NCBI RefSeq assembly: GCF_900109375.1
Contig: NZ_FOAB01000003.1
Coordinates: forward strand, 617,145 to 681,144
From: Aquimarina amphilecti
GTDB lineage: Bacteria; Bacteroidota; Bacteroidia; Flavobacteriales; Flavobacteriaceae
DNA: 64,000 nucleotides
Reading direction: 5' to 3'
Positions 9,445-18,100 of the stretch are shown in pieces. Positions within the stretch are counted from its first letter, which is position 1, and every line of letters starts with the position of its first letter. The position numbers and the translations under genes are program-made. The notes beneath the pieces are model-generated. The model made no database searches. It saw only the letters and a list, made by a program, of their open reading frames with translations, and had not been told where the DNA came from.

Positions 9445-10071
9445 TTACCAGATATGAAAAATACATCTAGGTTTTCTATTAGAATAGTTATCTAATTTCT
9501 TTTCAGCTTTTCTGAGAAGTCTATACTTATAACGTATATCTTCTACACCTTCTATACAGATACCTTTTTTAAGCGTAAGAGTATTAAAATATTGTTGATC
9601 CCAATCAGCAAGCTTCTCACTATGCTTTCTTTCGAAACATTTTGATTTCTCATTATTTTCGAAATACATTCTCTGTTCAGTAACTTCAACTACTTTTTCT
9701 GCACTTGTAGAAGATACACCTTGACTACTTTCTTTATAAAGAGTATTCATATACATTATTTCAGAAATCGAAGTCTTCAGTCTTAGCACATCTTCTTCTA
9801 TAAAATAATTTTCTAAAAATGTATCATTCCCAAAACCTTGCTTATAAATATGAGTCATTAACCTTAACTCATCATCAAGATAATATAGTTCAATTCTTCC
9901 TGATAGATCCTCTGCACATTTATAATATTTTGTTCTATTTTTTATTAAAGTATCCTTAGCTGTAATTCTTTCTAAAAACGTTTCATATGAGTCATTAATT
10001 TTATCAAAACTCTCTTGAGCACACATAAAATTTAGAAAAAATAACAAAAACGCACTAACAAACACTTTCAT
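9445..10071 (-). CDS. Secreted protein of unknown function
   Basis: A 208-residue protein with a cleavable signal peptide (about 1-19, ending MCAQ). The mature part is hydrophilic, mixed in charge, and has several cysteines (KYYKCAED, KSKCFERK, KGICIEG, RKPRCIF) that could form disulfides in the periplasm. I see no catalytic motif and do not recognise a family. It sits between the two paralogous lipoprotein genes and is divergent from the second, sharing a 181-base promoter region with it. This suggests an insertion or inversion after the duplication, or co-regulation. Confidence 0.65.
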   Translation of the reverse strand: MKVFVSAFLLFFLNFMCAQESFDKINDSYETFLERITAKDTLIKNRTKYYKCAEDLSGRIELYYLDDELRLMTHIYKQGFGNDTFLENYFIEEDVLRLKTSISEIMYMNTLYKESSQGVSSTSAEKVVEVTEQRMYFENNEKSKCFERKHSEKLADWDQQYFNTLTLKKGICIEGVEDIRYKYRLLRKAEKKLDNYSNRKPRCIFHIW

Positions 10072-10151
10072 AACAACATTTACTTATTTATAATTTATGC
10101 TTACAATATACATTTATCTAGATTTTTTCTAAAAACATATGTTCTTAATCG

Positions 10152-10176
10152 GAAAAAATTACAAATCATCTAATAT
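10152..10176 (+). repeat. Upstream element shared by the two small lipoprotein genes (copy 2)
   Basis: It matches 8963-8987 at 21 of 25 positions and has the same TCATCTAATAT core. It lies 77 bases upstream of the ATG at 10253. Confidence 0.6.
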
Positions 10177-10189
10177 TACACGTTTTAAT

Positions 10190-10222
10190 TATGCTTAATC
10201 CATAAAAAAACTATGCTTAGTC
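10190..10222 (+). promoter_or_regulatory. Direct-repeat activator site candidate
   Basis: Two near-identical 11-mers, TATGCTTAATC (10190-10200) and TATGCTTAGTC (10212-10222), are repeated exactly 22 bases apart, two helical turns, immediately upstream of a -7 box at 10225. This resembles sites bound by tandem activator dimers (for example LytTR-type regulators), and no TTG -33 element is visible. The regulator is not identified. Confidence 0.45.
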
Positions 10223-10224
10223 AG

Positions 10225-10232
10225 TAATTTTG
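10225..10232 (+). promoter_or_regulatory. Candidate promoter -7 box of the lipoprotein gene at 10253
   Basis: TAATTTTG is a perfect TAnnTTTG match ending 20 bases before the start codon, giving a short leader of about 15 bases. Confidence 0.5.
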
Positions 10233-10252
10233 AACTGTAAAACAAACTCATT

Positions 10253-10597
10253 ATGAAAACAAAATTACTCATTGCTATTTTAGGTCTTTCTATTATCAGC
10301 TGTTCTAGTTCCAAAAAAACAATGGAAGAAACAGACCCTACTGTATCTACTCAAAAAATAGCTGACAAAAAAAGTTCAATTACAAATTCTAAGACTAAAG
10401 AAATTAATCATAAAATTAATAGTATAATTCAAAATTACCTTGGTGTACCCATTTCTTCTATAGCAAGATCGGATATAAAAGAAACTAATGAAGGGTATCA
10501 ATGGAAATTTATGAATGTAAAAACCGGAGAAAACTTTATTGCCAACACTGATTTCAACTTTAAATCAGTAAAAATTAAAAAAAATAAAAGAAGTTAA
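10253..10597 (+). CDS. Small lipoprotein, paralogue of the gene at 9062
   Basis: 114 residues: lipoprotein signal (about 1-17, lipobox ISC at residue 17), a charged Ser/Thr/Lys spacer (18-55), and a C-terminal domain (about 56-114) with GVPISSIARSDI, YQWKFMNVKTGENFI and TDFNFKSVKIKK matching the protein encoded at 9062. The conserved Trp-Lys-Phe-Met-Asn core in both copies argues for a real, selected fold. No family is recognised. Promoter features upstream are well formed, and a terminator follows at 10665. Confidence 0.7.
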   Translation: MKTKLLIAILGLSIISCSSSKKTMEETDPTVSTQKIADKKSSITNSKTKEINHKINSIIQNYLGVPISSIARSDIKETNEGYQWKFMNVKTGENFIANTDFNFKSVKIKKNKRS

Positions 10598-10664
10598 TAG
10601 AGTAGTCACCTACACTACCTTTATTAATATTAATACGCAGTATTTTTTTGCCTCAACTAAGCGT

Positions 10665-10695
10665 AACCTGATTTAATCATAAATCAGGTTTTTTT
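10665..10695 (+). terminator. Terminator downstream of the lipoprotein gene
   Basis: An 11-base stem (10665-10675 with 10680-10690) around ATCA is followed by a run of T reaching 10695 on the plus strand. The T run overlaps the stop codon of the convergent polyprenyl synthetase gene. Confidence 0.8.
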
Positions 10696-11668
10696 ATACA
10701 TTTCTATTCATTAATTGCTCTCCAAAAGCTTGTAAAATTTTCTTCTTATCCTGTGAAATAGACAAATCATTTAGAACTTCAAAAGCTTTTTCTGTATATT
10801 TTTCAATTTCTATTCTTGTTTTCTCTTTTGCTCCTGTAGTTTCAAAAATACTTTTAACTGTCTGTATTTTTTCAGATGGATCTTCTGGATTTAAAGAAAA
10901 AAGTCCTTCTAATTGTTTTTTTACATTATCATCTGCATTTTCTATCGCTTTAAGATATAAAAAGGTTTTTTTATTTTCGATAATATCCCCACCCACTTGC
11001 TTACCAAAAGTAGCTGGATCACCAAAAGCGTCTAAGTAATCATCTTGTAGTTGAAAAGCTAAGCCTAGCAATCTTCCAAAATCATAAATAGCAGATTTAC
11101 ATGTATTAGAAGCTTCCGCTATAATAGCCCCCATCTGCATAGCTGCAGCAACAAGCACTGCAGTCTTATACTCAATCATTTTTAAATATTCTGGAATAGT
11201 AACATCATCTCTTGTTTCAAAATCAATGTCATATTGTTGCCCTTCGCATACTTCTATAGCAGTTTTAGTAAATAATTGTGCTAATTGCTTAAAAGTATCT
11301 CCTTCATAATTTTCAAAAAGCTGATAAGCATTAATCAACATAGCATCTCCTGAAAGAATACCTGTATTAATATCCCATTTTTCATGAACAGTTTCTTTTC
11401 CTCTTCTAAGTGGTGCATCATCCATAATATCGTCATGAACCAAAGAAAAGTTATGAAAAACTTCAATAGCTAAAGCCGCATCTAGTGCCTTTTCGTAGGA
11501 ACCACCAAAAATCTCAGAAGTCATTAGCACCAAGACTGGTCTTAATCTCTTCCCCCCCAGTGTTAGGATATATGAAATAGGTTCATAAAGATTTTTAGGC
11601 TCCTTTTTTATAGTATTCTCTGATAAATAATCTAAAAAGTATTCTTGATAATTTAAAATGGTATTCAC
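10694..11668 (-). CDS. Polyprenyl (isoprenyl diphosphate) synthetase
   Basis: Trans-type prenyltransferase that condenses isopentenyl diphosphate with allylic diphosphates, feeding quinone, carotenoid or carrier-lipid synthesis. The 324 residues contain both Asp-rich metal-binding motifs: the first in LVHDDIMDDAP, the second in FQLQDDYLDAFGD; the KxGGKR-like segment is LGGKRLRPVLV. A Phe five residues before the first Asp motif is the kind of bulky residue that limits chain length, so a short-chain (C15-C20) product is likelier than a long one; this is inference. The start is GTG at 11668: an in-frame stop lies two codons upstream and no ATG is available. It is divergent from the efflux operon. 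Confidence 0.9.
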   Translation of the reverse strand: MNTILNYQEYFLDYLSENTIKKEPKNLYEPISYILTLGGKRLRPVLVLMTSEIFGGSYEKALDAALAIEVFHNFSLVHDDIMDDAPLRRGKETVHEKWDINTGILSGDAMLINAYQLFENYEGDTFKQLAQLFTKTAIEVCEGQQYDIDFETRDDVTIPEYLKMIEYKTAVLVAAAMQMGAIIAEASNTCKSAIYDFGRLLGLAFQLQDDYLDAFGDPATFGKQVGGDIIENKKTFLYLKAIENADDNVKKQLEGLFSLNPEDPSEKIQTVKSIFETTGAKEKTRIEIEKYTEKAFEVLNDLSISQDKKKILQAFGEQLMNRNV

Positions 11669-11900
11669 TACTTATTTTTTTTGTGCTAAGGTAAAATAAA
11701 AATTAAAAAACCGTTTAGTTAAAAACCATATCTATTATCAAAAATACTTATCAATTATATTTATCGTACTAAATAATTTATGGAAATCAATGTCCAAGTT
11801 GAATATCATTTTTCGTTATATAAAAAATGTAGCTTCTCAACAACTCAACTCATCTAAAGGACGGTTCAAGTTATTTCATTGTTAAAAAATTGTGAAACTT

Positions 11901-11942
11901 AGGAAACTTTTAATGTTTTTAAAGTTTCCTCATGTACATTTG
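11901..11942 (+). promoter_or_regulatory. Promoter of the efflux operon with overlapping palindromic operator
   Basis: A perfect -7 box TACATTTG lies at 11935-11942, 22 bases before the tetR-family start codon. Immediately upstream, 11901-11910 and 11921-11930 are exact 10-base inverted repeats (AGGAAACTTT / AAAGTTTCCT) with a 10-base spacer. A repressor bound there would cover the -33 to -7 region. The natural candidate is the TetR protein encoded just downstream, acting as autorepressor. Confidence 0.65.
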
Positions 11943-11964
11943 CACAAAATAATTCAAACCCTAG

Positions 11965-12564
11965 ATGAAGGAAAAAATAATCGAGAAAGCAAATGATATG
12001 TTCTTAAGCTTTGGTTTCAAAAGTGTAACTATGGACGACCTCGCTTCTGAATTAGGGATTTCTAAGAAAACGATCTATGCGCATTTTCAGAATAAAACAA
12101 AATTAGTAGAAGCTACTACGGATCATTTGTTTTGCACTATTAGTGACGGTATCGATTCCATTTTAGAAGAAAACAAAGAACCTATAGAAGAATTATATGC
12201 TATTAAGGCCTTTGTTATGTATCATTTGAAAGATGAAAAAACATCTCCTCAATACCAACTTCAAAAATATTACCCTAGAATACATAGTAGTCTTAAAGTA
12301 AGACAGTTTGAAACTATGCAAGAATGCGTAATTGAAAATCTAGAGCGAGGTATTAAAACAGGAGTTTTTAGAGAAAATATAGATATCGAAATTATTTCAA
12401 GACTATATTTTATGGGAATGACAGGAATAAAAGATCAAGAAATGTTTCCTATTCAACATTTTCCAGTATCGAAATTAATGACAGACTATTTAGAATATCA
12501 TGTACGTGGTATTGCCACAGAAAAAGGATTAAAAATTTTAGACAACCTATTAAAACAACCATAA
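11965..12564 (+). CDS. TetR/AcrR-family transcriptional regulator
   Basis: A 199-residue DNA-binding regulator. The N-terminal helix-turn-helix (about 8-55) has the classic pattern GFKSVTMDDLASELGISKKT followed by IYAHFQNKTKLVE. The C-terminal part (60-199) is the helical ligand-binding and dimerisation region. It is the first gene of an operon with outer-membrane, adaptor and RND pump genes (3 bases to the TolC-like gene), so it most likely represses the pump and itself and is released by a transported compound. The palindrome at 11901-11930 is its likely operator. The inducer is unknown. Confidence 0.92.
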   Translation: MKEKIIEKANDMFLSFGFKSVTMDDLASELGISKKTIYAHFQNKTKLVEATTDHLFCTISDGIDSILEENKEPIEELYAIKAFVMYHLKDEKTSPQYQLQKYYPRIHSSLKVRQFETMQECVIENLERGIKTGVFRENIDIEIISRLYFMGMTGIKDQEMFPIQHFPVSKLMTDYLEYHVRGIATEKGLKILDNLLKQP

Positions 12565-12567
12565 ATT

Positions 12568-13989
12568 ATGAGAAACAACCTTTGGTCGATATGTTTCTTT
12601 AGCTTATTTACAACATTTTCTTTTGCACAGGAAACTCCGGTTTCTTCTCAATATTCATTTACTTTAGATGAGGCAATCGAATTTGCACTAGAAAATAGTT
12701 ATCAGTCTATAAACGCTAGACGTGATGTAGCTAAAGCTTTAAAGCAAAAATGGGAAACCACAGCAACGGGTTTACCACAAATTAATGCTGCAATTGATTA
12801 TCAAAATCAATTAAAACAACCTGTTTCTTTACTGCCCGCTTCAGCTTTTGACAGTAGAGAAAGTACTATTAATACAGTTGAGGAATTTTTTGACTTAACT
12901 GCTAACGGTTCTCCCGATCCTCTTGATGGTTTTATACCAGTAGTTTTTGGAACTAAACAACAACTGACCGCAAGTGCCACATTATCTCAACTACTTTTTG
13001 ACGGATCTTATCTTGTTGGCTTAGAAGCAGCTAAAAGTTTTTTACAATATACCAATGATTCTCAGGAAAAAACTCAACTTAATGTTCGTGAAAGTGTCAT
13101 TAATGCCTACGGGAGTGTTTTGGTGTCAGATGAAAGCATTAAAATACTTCAGAATAACAAGGCTGCTTTAGAAAAAAACTATGAAGAAAGAAAAAAGATT
13201 TTCGAAAATGGTTTAGCAGAAGAAGAGGATGTAGAACAATTACAAATCACGTTACTCCAAATTACGAATCAATTGAACAATGCACAAAGGTTATCGAAGA
13301 TTGCATTACAAATGTTTAATCTAACTATCGGAGTGGATGTAGATTCCAACACTGTTTTATCTGATAACCTTGATAATTTGACAATTAAGAATGTTGATAC
13401 ATCCGTTGGATTAAAACCCTTTATAATAGAAAACAATGTTGACTATAGATTAGGGTACTTATTAACGGAGCAAAGAAGACTTGAACTAAAACTAGAAAAA
13501 AGTAAAGCCTTGCCTACATTATCCGCTTTTGTCAATTATGGAACACAAGCTAATAGTGACACTTTTACATTCTTAGAAAATGAACAACGGTGGTTTCAAT
13601 CTTCTATATTAGGAGTAAGTCTTAATATACCTATTTTCAGCTCTTTAGGAAGGAGTGCGAAAACTCAACAAGCAAGAATTGCTTTTGAACAAGCTAATAC
13701 ATCTTTCACAGAAGTACAGCAACAAATTCAGCTACAATACAACTCTACGGTAAGTGATTATCAGCTTTCTTTAGAAACCTATGAAACATCAAAACAAAAT
13801 CTTGCTTTGGCAGAAAGAATAGAAAACAAAAATCAAATAAAATATACCGAAGGATTGGCTTCTAGCTTTGAACTAAGACAGGCTCAATTACAATTGTATA
13901 GTGTACAACAAGAGGTACTACAAGCAATGCTTACCATTATAAACAATAAAGCCAAGTTAGAATCAATTCAAAATACACCTAATAACTAG
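12568..13989 (+). CDS. TolC-family outer-membrane efflux protein
   Basis: The outer-membrane channel of a tripartite efflux pump, 473 residues (family about 430-500). Signal peptide about 1-20 (ending FAQ); two repeats of long coiled-coil helices and beta-strand segments (about 28-235 and 290-465), with FTLDEAIEFALENSYQ at the start of the mature chain, the usual TolC opening. The second half contains the characteristic NIPIFSSLGRSAKTQQARIA turn. It lies 3 bases after the tetR gene and 8 bases before the adaptor gene, so is translated from the same mRNA. Confidence 0.92.
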   Translation: MRNNLWSICFFSLFTTFSFAQETPVSSQYSFTLDEAIEFALENSYQSINARRDVAKALKQKWETTATGLPQINAAIDYQNQLKQPVSLLPASAFDSRESTINTVEEFFDLTANGSPDPLDGFIPVVFGTKQQLTASATLSQLLFDGSYLVGLEAAKSFLQYTNDSQEKTQLNVRESVINAYGSVLVSDESIKILQNNKAALEKNYEERKKIFENGLAEEEDVEQLQITLLQITNQLNNAQRLSKIALQMFNLTIGVDVDSNTVLSDNLDNLTIKNVDTSVGLKPFIIENNVDYRLGYLLTEQRRLELKLEKSKALPTLSAFVNYGTQANSDTFTFLENEQRWFQSSILGVSLNIPIFSSLGRSAKTQQARIAFEQANTSFTEVQQQIQLQYNSTVSDYQLSLETYETSKQNLALAERIENKNQIKYTEGLASSFELRQAQLQLYSVQQEVLQAMLTIINNKAKLESIQNTPNN

Positions 13990-13997
13990 ACATACTC

Positions 13998-15164
13998 ATG
14001 AAAAAAATACTTACCATATTCTCTGTATTCCTTCTTCTTGTTTCTTGTGGACAAAAAGACGGCAAGTCTATTGAAAAAGTAATAGAAAATGGAGATCTAA
14101 CAGCAATTAGAGCCAAAAGAAGTGAAGTTGTAGCAGAACAACAAGCTGTAGCTTATAAGCTAAAACAATTAGATGAAGCAATAGCTTCTTTAGACAGTAT
14201 CAAAAAACTTCCATTAGTAACTACAATACAAGCAAAAGACACCCTGTTCACTCATTATTTAGAATTACAAGGAAGTGTAGAAACAAAAAAGAATATTGTT
14301 TTATATCCGGAAACTTCAGGAACACTTCTAAAAGTATTCGTAAAAGAAGGGCAACGCGTTTCTAAAGGACAAACATTAGCAAGAATTGATGATGGTGGTC
14401 TTAGTCAACAAGTAGCTCAAATGGAAGTGCAGGCAGAATTAGCAAAAACTACTTATGAGCGTCAGAAAAAATTATGGGAACAAAAAATAGGTTCTGAAAT
14501 TCAATACTTACAGGCAAAAACGAATTATGAATCTTCAAAAAACGGAGTTGATCAGATGAAACGACAATTAGCTAGGTCTGTAGTAACCGCTCCATTTTCT
14601 GGAATTGTTGATGACGTTATAGCTGAACAAGGAAGTGTAGTAGCCCCAGGACAAACAGAATTGATCCGTATCGTTAACTTAAACGATATGTATATCGAGA
14701 TAGAAGTTCCTGAAAGTTACATTTCTAGTATCGTAAAAGGAAAAGAAGCAAAAGTTCATTTTCCTATACTTGGTACCACTATCGATACAAAAATTCGACA
14801 AGTTGGTAATTACATAAACCCAAATAATCGTTCATTTACTGTTGAGGTAGCAGTACCAAATAAGGATGGTGTTATTAAGCCTAACCTTACTGCTAAAGTA
14901 AAAATCAATGATTATACTAGCGAAAAGGCAATTTTAATACCACAGAGTATTATTTCTGAAAACTCAGAAGGAGATCAATATACCTATGTTACTTCTGGAA
15001 AAAACACTAACAACATTGCCGAAGCTAAACGTACCATTGTAAAAACTGGAAAAACACAGGGAGATTTTATTGAAATCCTTGAAGGCATCAAAAATGGCGA
15101 TGCTATTATAAGTGAAGGCGCCAGAAGTGTTAAAGATGGTCAAAAAGTCGAAATTATAAACTAA
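13998..15164 (+). CDS. RND efflux pump periplasmic adaptor (HlyD/MFP family)
   Basis: This membrane-fusion protein links the RND pump to the TolC-like channel. 388 residues: lipoprotein signal (1-17, lipobox VSC, lipidated Cys17), an extra N-terminal helical segment (about 25-70), the split biotinyl-lipoyl domain (about 95-130 and 190-225; GTLLKVFVKEGQRVSKGQ and TAPFSGIVDD), a coiled-coil hairpin between (about 132-188) and beta-barrel/membrane-proximal domains (225-388). Five bases separate it from the permease gene. Confidence 0.92.
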   Translation: MKKILTIFSVFLLLVSCGQKDGKSIEKVIENGDLTAIRAKRSEVVAEQQAVAYKLKQLDEAIASLDSIKKLPLVTTIQAKDTLFTHYLELQGSVETKKNIVLYPETSGTLLKVFVKEGQRVSKGQTLARIDDGGLSQQVAQMEVQAELAKTTYERQKKLWEQKIGSEIQYLQAKTNYESSKNGVDQMKRQLARSVVTAPFSGIVDDVIAEQGSVVAPGQTELIRIVNLNDMYIEIEVPESYISSIVKGKEAKVHFPILGTTIDTKIRQVGNYINPNNRSFTVEVAVPNKDGVIKPNLTAKVKINDYTSEKAILIPQSIISENSEGDQYTYVTSGKNTNNIAEAKRTIVKTGKTQGDFIEILEGIKNGDAIISEGARSVKDGQKVEIIN

Positions 15165-15169
15165 ATCCT

Positions 15170-18100
15170 ATGGAAGTTAAAAAGAAAAAAGTAGATAAGG
15201 AATTTAGGTTATCATCGTGGGCAATAGACAACCCTACTACAATTTATGTAATGATGGCTATTTTCTTCATTCTTGGACTGTCTGCATATTTTTCTATGCC
15301 AAGAGAGAATTTTCCAGAAATTAATGAAACAAAAATATATATCAGTGTTCCATATCCTGGAAATACCTCTGAAGATATAGAAAGACTAATTGTCGATCCT
15401 TTAGAAGATAAGTTAAAAAACCTTGGTGGGGTTGTAGAAATAGTATCCACATCACAGGAAGATTATGGGATTATAACAGTAGAGTTTGAAGAAAAATTCA
15501 CTGTTGCACAAGCAAAACAAAAGGTTAAAGACGAAGTAGATTCTGAAAAATCCAATGAAGATTGGCCTACTTTTAATGGAGCCAAAGTAGAACCTAATGT
15601 TTTTGATCTCAGTATATCTGAAGAAACTCCAATTATGAATATTAATATCACTGGAGATTATCCAGTAGATAAGTTAAAACAATTTGGAGAATACCTAGAA
15701 GATGAGATTGAAGATCTTAAAGAAATTAAGGGTGTTGATATCAGAGGAGCCCAGGAAAAGGAAGTCGAAGTAGCAGTAGATATTTATAAAATGATGGCTG
15801 CTAAAGTTAGTTTTGATGACGTTCTTAATACCATAAGAAATGGAAATATAACCATGTCTGCAGGTAATATGGTTGCAAGCGGACAAAGAAGAACTATTAG
15901 AATTCTAGGTGAGATCGATCGCCCTTCTGAGTTAGATAATTTTGTAGTTAAGTCTCAAGATGGAGCTGTTTATCTTAGAGATATCGCTAAAGTAACTTTT
16001 AAAGAAGAAGACAAAACTACCTATGCCAGAGAGTTTGGTGATAATGTAGTAATGTTAGAAGTTAAAAAACGTTCTGGAAAGAACATGGTAGAAGCTGCAG
16101 ATCAAATCCGCGATATTGTTACGAACGCGGAGGAAAATATATTTCCAACAGATTTAAATATTAGTATTGCCAATGATCAATCTACCAAAACGATTAATCA
16201 GGTAGATGATTTAGTAAACAATATCATTTTTGGGATTATTTTAGTTGTAGGCGTATTAATGTTTTTCTTAGGATTTAGAAATGCATTGTTCGTAGGGTTT
16301 GCAATACCAATGTCGATGTTCATATCATTTATGATCCTATCTCTATTAGGATACACTATGAATACAATGATTCTTTTTGCCTTAATTATGGGATTAGGAA
16401 TGTTAGTGGATAATGGTATTGTGGTGGTAGAAAATGTTTATCGCCTGATGGAAGAAGAAGGAATGTCTAGGATAGAAGCTGCCAAAAAAGGAATTGGCGA
16501 GATAGCATTTCCAATTATTATTTCTACGCTAACCACTGTAGCAGCATTTGTTCCCTTAGGTATGTGGCCTGGTGTAATGGGGCAGTTTATGATATATTTC
16601 CCTATTACATTATCCGTTGTATTAGGTTCTTCATTATTTGTAGCCATCTTTTTTAACTCTATGTTAGTTTCTAGGTTTATGGATATTGGGGAGAAAGAGT
16701 TGACTTTAAAACAACTGATACGTTTAAGCCTAATTCTTGGTGGATTCGGAATATTTATAATGATCGTTGGCGGTCCTGCAAGAGGTCTTGGTACTTTAAT
16801 GATTTTTACTGCCATTATGTTCTGGATATATAAATATCTATTAAAAAGAATGGCTACTTTTTTCCAAAGTAGAATTTTAGTTTGGTTAGAAAACAGTTAT
16901 CAACGATTCCTTTCTTTTGCCTTGAGAGGTTGGAAATCCTATGGATTTGTATTTGGTACTTTTCTTTTGTTATTTGTAGTTTTTGGAATGTTTGGTGCAT
17001 CGGTAGGAAGTAAACGCACAAAAATTGAATTCTTCCCTGATAATAAACCAAATCAAATAATTGTATATGTAGAATATCCTCAAGGAACTGATATAGAAAA
17101 GACCAATAAAATCACCAAAGAAATTGAAGGTCGTGTTTATGCTGTTATAAATGACAAGGAATATATTGAAGGACAAGATCACAATTTCTTAGTAGAAGCA
17201 GCTGTATCGCAAGTTGGTGAAGGTGCTGGTAATCCCCAAACAGATGGTGGTAGTAGTGCCGAAATGCCGCATCGTGCTAAAATCATTGCTGCGATGAGAG
17301 AGTATAAATTCAGAAAAGGAAAAGACTCTGAAGAACTACGATTTAAAGTACAAGAAGCATTAAAAGGGATTTATCCTGGAGTTGCTATTTCTGTAGAAAA
17401 AGATGCTGTAGGGCCACCCGCAGGATACCCTATTAATATTGAAATTGAAGGAAAAGATTATGATGAACTTATCAACGTAGCTGAGCGTATGAAAAATTTC
17501 ATCAATGAAAAGAATATTCCTGGGATAGAGGAATTAAAGATTGATGTTAATAAAGGAAAACCTGCAATGCAAGTAGTTGTCGATAGGCAAAAAGCAGGAG
17601 AATTAGGTGTAGCAGCTGGTCAGGTAGGGAATCAATTACGTCGTTCTATTTTTGGAGAAAAAGCTGGGGTTTACAAGAAAGAAGGTGAAGATTATGATAT
17701 TTATGTTCGTTTTGACAAAACCAATAGATATAATACAAGTGCTTTATTTAATCAAAACATCACTTTTAGAGATCAAGCAACAGGAAGACTTAAAGAAATA
17801 CCAGTTTCTGCTGTAGCATCTAAAAAGAATACTTCTTCTTTTAGTGCTGTGAAACATAAAGACACTAAAAGAGTAGTAACCGTTTACTCAGGATTACAGC
17901 CAGGGTATACTGATGCAGGAGCTATTGTTGACCAAATACAAACCGAAATGGCTAGTTTTACTGGGAAGCCAAAAAATGTCGAAATTGATTACACAGGGCA
18001 AATTGAAGAGCAAAATAAGCAAATGGAATTTTTAATGGGAGCGTTTTTTGCCGGATTAGGACTTATTATGCTTATCCTTATTTTTCAATTTAGTTCTATA

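Noticed and set aside
16438..16815. Open frame on the minus strand inside the RND permease gene
   Set aside because: It is a mirror of codons for membrane helices of the permease; composition and lack of any start signal argue against a gene.
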